Origin: an uncultured Oscillospiraceae bacterium
GTDB lineage: Bacteria; Bacillota; Clostridia; Oscillospirales; Oscillospiraceae
Direction: 5' to 3'
DNA length: 12,789 nt
Assembly (NCBI GenBank): GCA_934659475.1
Contig: CAKUHX010000035.1
Location: forward strand, 1-12,789
A program made the position numbers and the translations under genes. This document shows positions 1 through 6,962 of this stretch, in pieces. How positions within the stretch are numbered: the first letter of the stretch is position 1; each line of letters opens with the position of its first letter. The notes under the pieces are model-generated. The model was not told the origin of the DNA. It searched no databases and saw nothing but the letters and a program-made list of their open reading frames with translations.

Positions 1-141
1 ATCTACAAGGACGGCACTCTCAGCCCAGCGGACATCTTCGGCCCCGGCGTACAGCGGATGCTGCTGGAGGGCGAGGGGATCCCCTTCCTCTCGGACGGAC
101 GGGTGGATGTGAGCCGCTGCCTGTGGTCGCCGGAACAATGA
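1..141 (+). CDS. 3' end of an unrecognised protein (partial)
   Basis: An open frame runs from the first base to a TGA at 139-141 and gives the last 46 residues of a protein; the start lies outside the window. The visible tail is a soluble-looking mix with a SPADIFGPGVQRMLLEG stretch and the ending CLWSPEQ. It has no membrane segment and no motif I can tie to a family. That it is coding is supported by the codon choice (CTG, GGC, ATC, GAC), which matches the genes downstream, and by a textbook terminator 27 bases after the stop. It points the same way as the next operon but is separated from it by the terminator and by a promoter, so it is probably a separate transcription unit. No function is proposed. 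Confidence 0.6.
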   Translation: MYKDGTLSPADIFGPGVQRMLLEGEGIPFLSDGRVDVSRCLWSPEQ

Positions 142-168
142 TACTGTCTTTTGTTATACCATCTGTGT

Positions 169-197
169 CTCCCGGTCAAATGACCGGGAGATTTTTT
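169..197 (+). terminator. Rho-independent terminator of the upstream gene
   Basis: The arms CTCCCGGTCA (169-178) and TGACCGGGAG (181-190) are perfectly complementary; in practice about 9 pairs form around an AAAT loop. A run of six T follows at 192-197. It sits 27 bases after the stop of the partial gene. Confidence 0.9.
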
Positions 198-238
198 GAT
201 TCCAATTTCATTTCGTGTTTCTTGCGGAAGAAATACCC

Positions 239-271
239 GTGTTCCCCGCCCCCTGCGGGGGCGGGGAACAC
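239..271. repeat. GC-rich 15-bp perfect inverted repeat in non-coding DNA
   Basis: The arms 239-253 (GTGTTCCCCGCCCCC) and 257-271 are exact reverse complements around a TGC loop. A run of A, not T, follows on the + strand, and no T run follows on the minus strand, so it does not have the layout of a standard terminator in either direction. The rest of 142-366 shows no plausible gene. It may be an mRNA-end or REP-like hairpin; its role is unknown. Confidence 0.6.
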
Positions 272-366
272 AAAAAAGAATTGGGAGATCTTTTATGCCC
301 AATTTGTCCCGCCGGGTCAGGGCTCAAAAGAATAACAACATTCTATGCCCAGCCGCAATTTTGTAC

Positions 367-395
367 TTGACATTTATCAACTACGATCGTAGTAT
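367..395 (+). promoter_or_regulatory. Promoter of the blaI-M56 operon
   Basis: A perfect -35 box TTGACA (367-372) is followed after 17 bases by TAGTAT (390-395), a 4-of-6 match to the -10 consensus. Transcription would begin near 402, giving a leader of about 50 bases. The 14-bp dyad described separately overlaps the spacer and the -10 box, so a bound repressor would block RNA polymerase directly. Confidence 0.7.
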
Positions 396-419
396 ATATT
401 TATCTACTACATTTGTAAA
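380..419. promoter_or_regulatory. Two BlaI/MecI-type operator dyads
   Basis: Dyad 1 is the perfect palindrome ACTACGATCGTAGT at 380-393, overlapping the -10 box. Dyad 2 is the imperfect ACTACATTTGTAAA at 406-419, just past the expected start of transcription. Their centres are 26 bases apart. Known BlaI/MecI operators are dyads built on TACA/TGTA half-sites of the ACTACA...TGTAGT kind, commonly paired near the promoter of their own operon. Dyad 2 fits that core well; dyad 1 keeps the ACTAC/GTAGT arms but has CGATCG at its centre. Autoregulation by the adjacent BlaI-family gene is inferred from similarity and position. Confidence 0.65.
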
Positions 420-454
420 AGTTCTTCTGTGAGGAACGGACTGTGAGGTGCCCT

Positions 455-838
455 ATGACATTAAAACGTCTGCCCGACGCCGAGTTGGAAGTGATGAAAG
501 CCCTGTGGGAGCTTGGGAGCGACACCCCCCGCTCCGCTCTGGAGCAGGCCCTGGCCCCCTTCAGCTGGGCCGGCAACACCATCAACACCTACCTGTCCCG
601 GCTGACAGAGAAGGGCTTTCTCTCCGTCCACAAAGACGGTAAGAGCAACCTGTACACCCCCCTGGTGTCCCGGGAGGACTACCTGGCCTTTGACAGCCGC
701 TCCGTCCTGTCCCGGCTGTATGGCAGCTCCCCCTCCACCTTTCTGGCCGCTCTGGCCCGGAACGGTCTGGACCGCCGGGATGTAGACGAACTGCGCTTCC
801 TTCTGGACCAGCTGGAGGAGGACACCGGGGATGCGTGA
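455..838 (+). CDS. blaI: BlaI/MecI-family transcriptional repressor
   Basis: This 127-residue protein is a penicillinase-repressor-family regulator. The N-terminal winged helix covers about residues 1-75, with the family opening KRLPDAELEVMKALWE, the recognition-helix region NTINTYLSRLTEKGFL and the wing segment that includes KDGKSNLYTPLV. A helical dimerisation tail follows to residue 120. Such proteins bind operator dyads as dimers and are inactivated by proteolysis when a BlaR1-like membrane protease is triggered. I chose ATG 455 because homologues begin right at this helix. A GTG at 443, preceded by GAGGAA, would add four residues and cannot be excluded. The last 8 bases overlap the protease gene (ATGCGTGA), which suggests coupled translation. 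Two dyads in its promoter suggest autoregulation. No beta-lactamase is nearby, so the symbol denotes family only, and the target pathway is unknown. Confidence 0.9.
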   Translation: MTLKRLPDAELEVMKALWELGSDTPRSALEQALAPFSWAGNTINTYLSRLTEKGFLSVHKDGKSNLYTPLVSREDYLAFDSRSVLSRLYGSSPSTFLAALARNGLDRRDVDELRFLLDQLEEDTGDA

Positions 839-1763
839 CTTTCTGGCCCAGCTGGGGGCCCTGTCCCTGGGCGGAGGCGCGGTGATCCTGCTCCTGCTGG
901 GGGCCGGACATCTCATGCGGATGAAATACGCCGCCCGGTGGCGGTGCGTGGGCTGGCTGCTGCTGTGCCTGCGGCTGGCGGTGCCCGTCTCCCTGTTCTC
1001 CCTGCTCCCCGCCCAGCAGGCGCAGCCCGCCGCTCCCATCCGGCTGGAGCTCCCCTCCGACCGGGTGATCTACACCTATCAGCCCCCGGCGGTGCGGCCC
1101 TCTCTCCCCGCCCAAGGCGGCACCACAGGCGGCGAACAGGTTGCGGCTCCGGGGGACTCCGCTGTTCCCGCCGCACCTGCGGCCCAGCAGCCTTCCGTCC
1201 CCGCCTTCACCCTCTCCCTGTCCCAGCTGCTGTTCCTTCTGTGGCTGCTGGGGGCGGCGGCGGTGCTGGTCTGGGCGGCCGTCAGCCATCTGCGCCTTCT
1301 TCGCTATCTCCGCCGCTGGGCAGGCCCGGTGCGGGATGGGGACACCCTGCGGCTGTTTGACCAGATCGGCGACCAGCTGCACCTCTATGCCCGCCCCGCC
1401 CTTCGCCAATGCCGGGGCCTGCGGGTGCCCATGCTGGCGGGGCTCCTCTCCCCCGTCCTGCTGCTGCCCGAGGAGCCCCTAGACCCCCAGTCTCTGCGGT
1501 ACTCCATCCTCCACGAGTTGACCCACTTCCGCCGCCGGGACATCTGGCTGAAAACTCTGGCCCTGTGGGTACGGGCCATCCATTGGTTTGACCCCCTGAT
1601 GTGGCTCATGGCCGGGGCCATCGAGCGGGACACGGAGCTGGCCTGTGACGAGGCGTCCCTGACCCAGCTGCCCCAGTCGGAGCACGCCGCCTATGGCCGC
1701 ACCATTCTGGCGGCGGCCCAGCAGATCAAAGCGCCTACTACCGCCGAAAGGAGCCAACCATGA
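831..1763 (+). CDS. M56-family (BlaR1-like) membrane metallopeptidase, lacking TM4 and sensor
   Basis: This 310-residue protein is a BlaR1-type membrane zinc protease. Hydrophobic helices lie at about 7-28, 40-60 and 126-150. The short loop between the first two is basic (MRMKYAARWR), and the second and third are joined by a Pro/Ala-rich loop of about 65 residues that should be external. The protease core follows: zinc motif HELTH at 228-232, then HFRRRD, HWFDPLMW near 251-258 and DTELACDE at 267-274, where E269 is the likely third zinc ligand. In BlaR1 a fourth helix and an external sensor domain follow; here the protein ends soon after the core, at residue 310. The next gene, overlapping by 4 bases (ATGA), starts with a sequence that looks like this missing part. 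The likely role is cleavage of, or signalling to, the BlaI-family repressor encoded just upstream. The family assignment is firm; the signal is unknown. Confidence 0.9.
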   Translation: MRDFLAQLGALSLGGGAVILLLLGAGHLMRMKYAARWRCVGWLLLCLRLAVPVSLFSLLPAQQAQPAAPIRLELPSDRVIYTYQPPAVRPSLPAQGGTTGGEQVAAPGDSAVPAAPAAQQPSVPAFTLSLSQLLFLLWLLGAAAVLVWAAVSHLRLLRYLRRWAGPVRDGDTLRLFDQIGDQLHLYARPALRQCRGLRVPMLAGLLSPVLLLPEEPLDPQSLRYSILHELTHFRRRDIWLKTLALWVRAIHWFDPLMWLMAGAIERDTELACDEASLTQLPQSEHAAYGRTILAAAQQIKAPTTAERSQP

Positions 1764-3489
1764 GAGAAACGTTCCCCCGCTCTCCCTTCTCCACCCGCTT
1801 CTCCGGGTGGGAGGGCGAGACCCGCCTGCGCGTCCTCAGCATCGCCCAAGGGCAGCACAGGCGGCCCGCCGCCCTGGTGCTCGCCCTGGCCCTGGCCGCC
1901 ATCCTGTCCTGCGGCGGGCTGGTGTCCTGCCGGGTGAAGGCGGAGCAGCCCGCCCTGTCCCAGCTGCTGACCGACGAAATTCTGACTGATGACATTCTGA
2001 ACGGCACATCCGTCCTGGCCTCGGGCGACCTGGACGGCGACGGCCAGGAAGAGGCCCTCTGCACCCCGGCCCTGGTCTATAAGCTGGGGCCCGACGGCTC
2101 CCTCTGGCAGCTGAACCTGCGGAACACTGTGTTAGAACTGCTGGAGCTGGACGCGGACGCCCCTCTCGAACTGACCTATCTGCCCGGACAGCAGAAGATC
2201 TCCGCCCAATGGCTTGGGGATCGGCGCACCTTCCCCCTGAAGGAGCTGCTGGACAACACCCGCAGCGGCCTGATCCTCTCCGCCGGGGAGGACGACCCCG
2301 AAGGCGTCACCCGCTACTTCCGGGAGGGTCTGGCCCTCACCGGGGACGGCACCGCCGACGACCGTATTCTGATCACCTCTTATGGCTATGAGACCAAGGA
2401 CCCCTCCACCCACGCGGAGATCACTCTGGGCACGGGGGAAGTGCTGACCCTGCGCTGCTATGACCGGCCCAGCTTCTCCTCCGCCTTTCCCCTCCGGCTG
2501 TCTGCCGGCGGGCGGCAGTCCCTGGTGCTGGCTCTGTCTGACTCCACCTCCAACTACGGCTACACCCAGTACCGGGTGCTGACCGTGGAGGACGGACAGC
2601 TGGTCGAACTCCCCCTGCCCGCCGGATCGTCCGGGTCGGACACCGTATACGGCGGTCACGCTGTCGCCGGGAACGGAGGGCCGGACGCTCTGCGCTTGCC
2701 CACCCTCCTGGACAAGTGGCACGGTTTTCAATGGCACACCCTCACCTGGGATGAGCAGCTCCAGACCTGGGCCGTGCAGTCCGATGGCTTCTTCACCGAT
2801 CACGGTCAGGCGGCGCTGGCGGACGGCCGCACCCTCACCCTGGAGCTGCGGGGCCGGTGGACGGCGGACCATGCGCTCTATTACGACCGCGTCCAGATCC
2901 TGGACGGGGCGGAGCTGATCCAGACCATCACCCCCGCCTTCCCCATAGACAGCCCCCTCTGCTTTGACGCTGACACCCGCGCCCGGGCCACGGTGCCCGC
3001 GGGGAACTACAACCCTTTGGGTTTCTCCGCCGACGCTGCCCTGCACCATCTGTCGTCCATCTTAGATGTAAACCTCGACGGAAATCAGGACATCGGCCTG
3101 CCCGTGGATACCACCCATGACAATTACCACCTGTGGTACTGCTGGGACCCCGGCGCAGAGCAGTTCGTCCCCGCCTTCGCCCTTCAGGGCGTGCCCGAGA
3201 CGGACGAGGCCCGCGGCCTGCTCATCGAGCACCCCTTCGACAGTCCCGACATGGCCTATACCTTCAACGCCCGGGGCCAACTGGTCTGGCTGGGCACCCT
3301 GGAGGAACAGGCCAACACAGAAAGGAGCGCACCATGAACGGAACTCTGCCCAACTCCCCCTTCGCCACCCGCTTCTCCGGCCGGGAGGGCGAGACGCGCC
3401 TGCGCGTCACCAACATCGTCCGGGGCCAGCACCGCCGGCCCGCCGCCGTAGTGCTCGTCCTGGCGCTGCTCGTCATTCTGTCCTGCGGC
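1747..3489 (+). repeat. Diverged direct repeat: RBS plus anchor module duplicated (1747-1915 and 3321-3489)
   Basis: The segments 1747-1915 and 3321-3489 align without gaps at an offset of 1574 bases. They run from AAAGGAG, through the ATG and the first ~50 codons, to TCCTGTCCTGCGGC at the end of the membrane helix. The encoded peptides match at 38 of 52 positions. Similarity stops abruptly after the helix, where the external domains differ. Only the two copies, not the DNA between them, are the repeat. Confidence 0.8.
1760..3337 (+). CDS. Membrane-anchored extracytoplasmic protein with Ca-binding-type repeats and M56-tail-like N-terminus
   Basis: This 525-residue protein is not a named family. 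Residues 1-35 are basic and soluble (SPFSTRFSG, EGETRLRV, GQHRRP), and one hydrophobic helix spans about 37-56; the RR before the helix predicts an external C-terminus. Residues 90-95 (DLDGDG) and 436-444 (DVNLDGNQD) are DxDxDG-type loops like those of FG-GAP/EF-hand-type calcium sites. The last ~90 residues, with DVNLDGNQDIGL followed by a YHLWYCWDP stretch, resemble XAC2610/VCBS-type domains. The N-terminus resembles the segment that follows the protease core in many full-length M56 proteins, and 38 of its first 52 residues match the next protein by hand alignment. Start ATG 1760 has AAAGGAG at 1747-1753 and overlaps the M56 stop. LVSC at residues 54-57 resembles a lipobox, but the long N-terminal region argues against a normal lipoprotein. 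Likely an external partner or sensor for the M56 protease. Confidence 0.75.
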   Translation: MRETFPRSPFSTRFSGWEGETRLRVLSIAQGQHRRPAALVLALALAAILSCGGLVSCRVKAEQPALSQLLTDEILTDDILNGTSVLASGDLDGDGQEEALCTPALVYKLGPDGSLWQLNLRNTVLELLELDADAPLELTYLPGQQKISAQWLGDRRTFPLKELLDNTRSGLILSAGEDDPEGVTRYFREGLALTGDGTADDRILITSYGYETKDPSTHAEITLGTGEVLTLRCYDRPSFSSAFPLRLSAGGRQSLVLALSDSTSNYGYTQYRVLTVEDGQLVELPLPAGSSGSDTVYGGHAVAGNGGPDALRLPTLLDKWHGFQWHTLTWDEQLQTWAVQSDGFFTDHGQAALADGRTLTLELRGRWTADHALYYDRVQILDGAELIQTITPAFPIDSPLCFDADTRARATVPAGNYNPLGFSADAALHHLSSILDVNLDGNQDIGLPVDTTHDNYHLWYCWDPGAEQFVPAFALQGVPETDEARGLLIEHPFDSPDMAYTFNARGQLVWLGTLEEQANTERSAP

Positions 3490-6006
3490 TGGTTCTTCTC
3501 CTTCGGCGCCAAGGCCCGGGGGCTGACCGTGGTGATGGAGACCCAGTATTACGACGATCTGGGCAACTATATCGAGATCCCCGCCGCGGCCCCCGCCGGC
3601 GGCGGCGAGGCCCCCGGGGCCGCCGCCCTGAACCAGGCGCTGGACGATCTGCGCACCCAGTACCGCCCGGTGCTCAGCGGCTCTCTGTCCGGCGGGGCGG
3701 CCCGTGAAAACCGGTGTCTGTTCTACCTGACCCAGACCGACCGATACTACAACTTCCTGTTCTACCGGGACGAGTTCCGCACCGACCTGTCCTGCGGCCA
3801 CGTCACCTCCCTGGTGTACGACCGGCAGAAGGACGCCCTGGTCACGCTGGCGGACGCCCTCACCCTGGCGGGGCAGACAGAGGAGGGCCTGTGTCAGGTC
3901 CTGGCGGAGCAGTACGACCCCCAGCTGAAGCAGGAGGCCCCCGACGCCGACCTGTGCATCCAGAGCCAGCAAGTGGAGGGCTTCCGGATCGGGGCCGACG
4001 GCAAGGTCCTCTTCTACGTCACCGCCCGGATCGATGACCGGGACGACAGCGTGCAGGACGCCGTCAGCGGCGGCGACTACCTGTACATCTGGTCAAGCGG
4101 CACCTTTGCCCAGTATGACGAGGAACAGCCGCTGGTGCCGGAGGAGGAGTGCGCCGCCTTCGACCCGCCCCTGTACTGGCAGTGGCGGCAGGAGGGCCGG
4201 CCCCAGGTCGGCTTCACCCCCGTGGACTGGAGCGACCAGGCCCGGCAGCTGCTGCGCATGACCGCCGAGGGCTTCGACCTGCTCTACAACTACGAGATCA
4301 CCGTCCCCCTGCGCATCACCCAGGGGCCGCACACCCTGCTCATGGCCCGGATGCAGGGCGCGCCCCACACCGCCGGACTGGACGACCTGGCTATCGGCGT
4401 GTGGGACAGCGACAGCGGCAGCTTTGTTGGGGATACCTACTTCCTCCCGGGGGACGACGCCCGGTTCACCACCTGGACGGAGGACGGCGCGGACTACCTG
4501 CTGTGCGCCAACACCGCCATGTGGCAGGGGTATGAGGACGGCTCTGCCCTGCGCTTCCTCCGGTTTGAAAACGGCCGGCTCCAGCCGATCTGCGATCTGC
4601 CCGCCGCCGTCCAGACCTGCTCCGCCGTGGACTGGACCACCGAGGAGGCCCGGGCCATGCTCCAGCCCCTGGATCCCGACAACGCCGCCGACCGCTTCTG
4701 GCAGGACCGGAAGGCCATCCCCGTGGGGGACGGCTTCGACCTGTATGAGCGCGACCCGGACTGGGACGTCCTGCGGCAGGCAGAACATGCCCAGTGGCTC
4801 TATGTGGGCCACGTCCCCCTGACCGACGGCCCCGGCCAGCAGCTGCTGGAGCAGCCCTTCGGCCAGAGCATCGTCCTGTCCCACGACACCGGCGAGATGG
4901 TCCTGAGCTGGCTGCGGCAGCACTACCCCTCCGGCGGCAGCAGGTACCTTCTGGACAACATCCCTCTCAGCCCAGCCGTGGGCGACTGGCACATCGGCGA
5001 CGTGGTCTATGAGGGCTCCACCCTTCACGACGGCACCACCGCCCTGCGGCTGCGCCTGGACGGCAGCCGTCTGGAGGCCGACGGCAGCTGGCAGACCGTC
5101 CCCAGCCTGTACTTGCTGCTAAGTCAGGATATGACCCAGGTGCTGGGCACCGCCGACTCCGCCGACTACCTGACGGAGGAGGAGCGCGCCCTGATCCGGG
5201 ACTACTATGCCGCCAGCTACGACCGGGTCTGTCTGCCCGGGGAGGACAGTTCCTGGCCCTCCGGCCTGAGCCAACTGTGCATCACCACCATCCAATACGC
5301 GGGCAGTACCCCCCTGTATGAGACGGAGGGCGTGGTGTTCTGGGTGGTGAAGCAGACCGCTCCCGACGGGCAGCCCGATGGCGAGCACCCCTGCTATATC
5401 GTCCTTCAGCGGGACGCTGCCGGCAGCTACTACGGCGTGCTGGGGGAGTGCCCGGCCTACGCTCTCCACCCCGGACGGGCCGCCCTGACCCCGGAGCAGG
5501 CCACCCTTCAGGTATGCTACAAGCTGGATGACCTGGAGGTCTCCCTGTGGCGGGACGGCTATCCCGGCGGCGTTGGCCCCGGAGCATCGCTGGACTTCTC
5601 CTGTCTGGATACCGGCCATATGGAACTGACCCAACGGCCCGATTTGGAACCGATCTATCAGCCCGGGGACTACTGGTATCAGGCCGACGGGCAGCTGCCC
5701 ACGGGCAGCTTTACCGCCCAGTGCTACCACAACGCTGCGGACAACAGGAATGTCATCCGCTCCCTCCGCACCGACATGACTGCCTTGTCCACTTACCGCG
5801 GAGTCCGGGTGGGGGACAGCCGGGAGCAGGTGCAGGACCTCTACCCCGAGGCCCACAGTGGGGACTTCTGGGGACTCTACCCCGATGAGGACTACCTGTG
5901 GTACTCCGCCTGGGACGGCGACCCCGCCTATGGCCCGGCCATTCTGTTCTTCTTTGACGGACAGGGCAAGGTGGAGCGCCTCGAACTGATGAATATGGTG
6001 GACTGA
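3334..6006 (+). CDS. Large membrane-anchored extracytoplasmic protein with DUF3298/RsiV-like domain
   Basis: This 890-residue protein begins with the same anchor module as its neighbour (SPFATRFSG, EGETRLRV, GQHRRP, helix about 37-57) and should face outward. Residues about 66-262 resemble the DUF3298 fold of RsiV and PdaC-type proteins: a Tyr-rich start, LNQALDDL near 99, CGHVTSLVYD near 154-163, VTLADAL, and a closing YLYIWSSGTFAQYD. This match is by pattern only. About 265-815 is a long, Trp/Tyr/Asp-rich, probably beta-rich region that I cannot assign. Residues 821-890 (YRGVRVGDSREQVQDLYP, then FFFDGQGKVERLEL) have the pattern of BamE/SmpA-like small domains. The start at 3334 is set by AAAGGAG at 3321-3327 and the ATGA overlap with the preceding stop; upstream in-frame codons lie inside that gene. 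It is the last gene of the operon, with a terminator beginning at its stop codon. Possibly a second sensor or substrate of the M56 system. Confidence 0.75.
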   Translation: MNGTLPNSPFATRFSGREGETRLRVTNIVRGQHRRPAAVVLVLALLVILSCGWFFSFGAKARGLTVVMETQYYDDLGNYIEIPAAAPAGGGEAPGAAALNQALDDLRTQYRPVLSGSLSGGAARENRCLFYLTQTDRYYNFLFYRDEFRTDLSCGHVTSLVYDRQKDALVTLADALTLAGQTEEGLCQVLAEQYDPQLKQEAPDADLCIQSQQVEGFRIGADGKVLFYVTARIDDRDDSVQDAVSGGDYLYIWSSGTFAQYDEEQPLVPEEECAAFDPPLYWQWRQEGRPQVGFTPVDWSDQARQLLRMTAEGFDLLYNYEITVPLRITQGPHTLLMARMQGAPHTAGLDDLAIGVWDSDSGSFVGDTYFLPGDDARFTTWTEDGADYLLCANTAMWQGYEDGSALRFLRFENGRLQPICDLPAAVQTCSAVDWTTEEARAMLQPLDPDNAADRFWQDRKAIPVGDGFDLYERDPDWDVLRQAEHAQWLYVGHVPLTDGPGQQLLEQPFGQSIVLSHDTGEMVLSWLRQHYPSGGSRYLLDNIPLSPAVGDWHIGDVVYEGSTLHDGTTALRLRLDGSRLEADGSWQTVPSLYLLLSQDMTQVLGTADSADYLTEEERALIRDYYAASYDRVCLPGEDSSWPSGLSQLCITTIQYAGSTPLYETEGVVFWVVKQTAPDGQPDGEHPCYIVLQRDAAGSYYGVLGECPAYALHPGRAALTPEQATLQVCYKLDDLEVSLWRDGYPGGVGPGASLDFSCLDTGHMELTQRPDLEPIYQPGDYWYQADGQLPTGSFTAQCYHNAADNRNVIRSLRTDMTALSTYRGVRVGDSREQVQDLYPEAHSGDFWGLYPDEDYLWYSAWDGDPAYGPAILFFFDGQGKVERLELMNMVD

Positions 6007-6041
6007 ACGACAGGGGCGGCTTTGCCGCCCCTGTCGTTTTT
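6006..6041 (+). terminator. Terminator of the blaI-M56 operon
   Basis: The arms AACGACAGGGGCGGC (6006-6020) and GCCGCCCCTGTCGTT (6024-6038) are perfectly complementary around a TTT loop and run into a T tract at 6037-6041. The left arm begins on the last base of the stop codon. Confidence 0.93.
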
Positions 6042-6065
6042 GCATCACCGCCCGCGCTTTGCCCC

Positions 6066-6094
6066 TTGCGCTTTTGTGGAAAATACGGTATACT
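6066..6094 (+). promoter_or_regulatory. Promoter of hbd
   Basis: TTGCGC (6066-6071) and TATACT (6089-6094) are separated by 17 bases, so hbd has its own sigma-A-type promoter and is not read only from upstream. The leader of about 65 bases contains a short GC hairpin (GGGGCGG at 6115-6121 with CCGCCCC at 6127-6133). The ribosome site AGGAGG is at 6152-6157. I see no Rex-like dyad here. Confidence 0.75.
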
Positions 6095-6165
6095 CTTTTC
6101 AAGCAAAGAAAGAAGGGGCGGTCCCCCCGCCCCGGGACCACTACATCTGTTAGGAGGAAGCATTT

Positions 6166-6895
6166 ATGAAAGTCGCAATTTTCGGCGCCGGCACCATGGG
6201 CAGCGGCATCGCTCAAGTCTTTGCCGCCAAGGGTCACACCGCTCTGATGTACGCAAGCTCCGTCCCCTCCGCCCAGAAGCACAAGGATAAGCTGGCCGCC
6301 TCTCTGGCCAAGCGCGTTGCCAAGGGCAAGATGACCCAGGAGGCCGTAGATGCCCTGCTGGCCAACATCCTGGTGGAGGAGAAGTCCGCCGCCGCTGACG
6401 CCGATCTGGTCATCGAGTGCGTCAAGGAGGATATGGCCACCAAGCGCACCCTGCTGAAGGAACTGGACGAGCTGTGCAAGCCCGAGACCGTTTTCGCCTC
6501 TAACACATCCTCCCTATCCGTCACCGAGATGGGGCTGGGCCTGAAGCACCCCGTCATCGGCATGCACTTCTTCAACCCCGTGCCCTCCATGAAGCTGGTG
6601 GAGGTCATCCGCGGCGCCAACACCACTCAGGATACCTTCGACTTCATCTACAGCCTGTCCAAGGAGATCGGCAAGGACCCTGTGGAGGTGGCCGAGGCCC
6701 CCGGCTTTGTGGTGAACAAGATCCTGATCCCCATGATCAACGAGGCCATCGGTCTGGTGGAGACCGGCGTCGCTTCTGTGGAGGATATCGACGGGCGACC
6801 CCAAGTACCGCCCCGCTCTGCTGCTGAAGAAGATGGTCCGCGGCGGCCTGCTGGGCCGCAAGTCCGGCAAGGGCTTCTACGACTACAGCAAGTAA
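6166..6895 (+). pseudogene. hbd: 3-hydroxybutyryl-CoA dehydrogenase with internal deletion and frameshift
   Basis: The intact enzyme interconverts acetoacetyl-CoA and 3-hydroxybutyryl-CoA with NAD(P)H in butyrate synthesis. Residues 1-209 are a good Hbd: GAGTMGSG at 7-14, ASNTSS at 111-116, GMHFFNP at 132-138 (catalytic H134), partner E146 and N184. After VEDID at 205-209 the frame is wrong. The normal ending from GDPKYRP to GKGFYDYSK resumes in the +1 frame at 6794 and stops at TAA 6893-6895. By comparison with my memory of the Clostridium acetobutylicum protein (282 residues), about 36 residues of the C-terminal helical domain (the MKLGANHPMGPLELGD-type region) are absent; about 107 deleted bases would explain both loss and shift. 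As written, translation runs out of frame to 7095, through the terminator. Residue 30, normally the NAD-ribose Asp, is Ala. It is either a true pseudogene or an assembly error. Confidence 0.88.
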
Positions 6896-6909
6896 GATCC
6901 AATACATGC

Positions 6910-6944
6910 AGCCCCCCGCAGCTTACAGCTGCGGGGGGCTTTTT
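6910..6944 (+). terminator. Terminator of hbd
   Basis: The arms AGCCCCCCGCAGCT (6910-6923) and AGCTGCGGGGGGCT (6927-6940) pair perfectly around TAC and are followed by T at 6940-6944. It begins 15 bases after the ancestral hbd stop, which supports 6895 as the original gene end. It also lies just past the convergent minus-strand gene, but there is no T run in that direction. Confidence 0.92.
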
Positions 6945-6962
6945 GATCTATTTCCGCATTTC

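Noticed and set aside
367..838. A classical beta-lactam resistance locus
   Set aside because: BlaI and an M56 protease are present, but there is no beta-lactamase, no mecA-like PBP and no penicillin-binding sensor domain on the M56 protein.
1919..1932. Lipobox (LVSC) making the 525-residue protein a lipoprotein
   Set aside because: About 36 residues precede the hydrophobic helix, too many for a usual lipoprotein signal, and the paralogous protein has no Cys at that place. A membrane helix anchor fits better.
3133..3333. N-terminal extension of the 890-residue protein by 67 codons
   Set aside because: The extension lies inside the preceding gene in another frame. AAAGGAG at 3321-3327, the ATGA overlap and the paralogous start of the neighbour all point to 3334.
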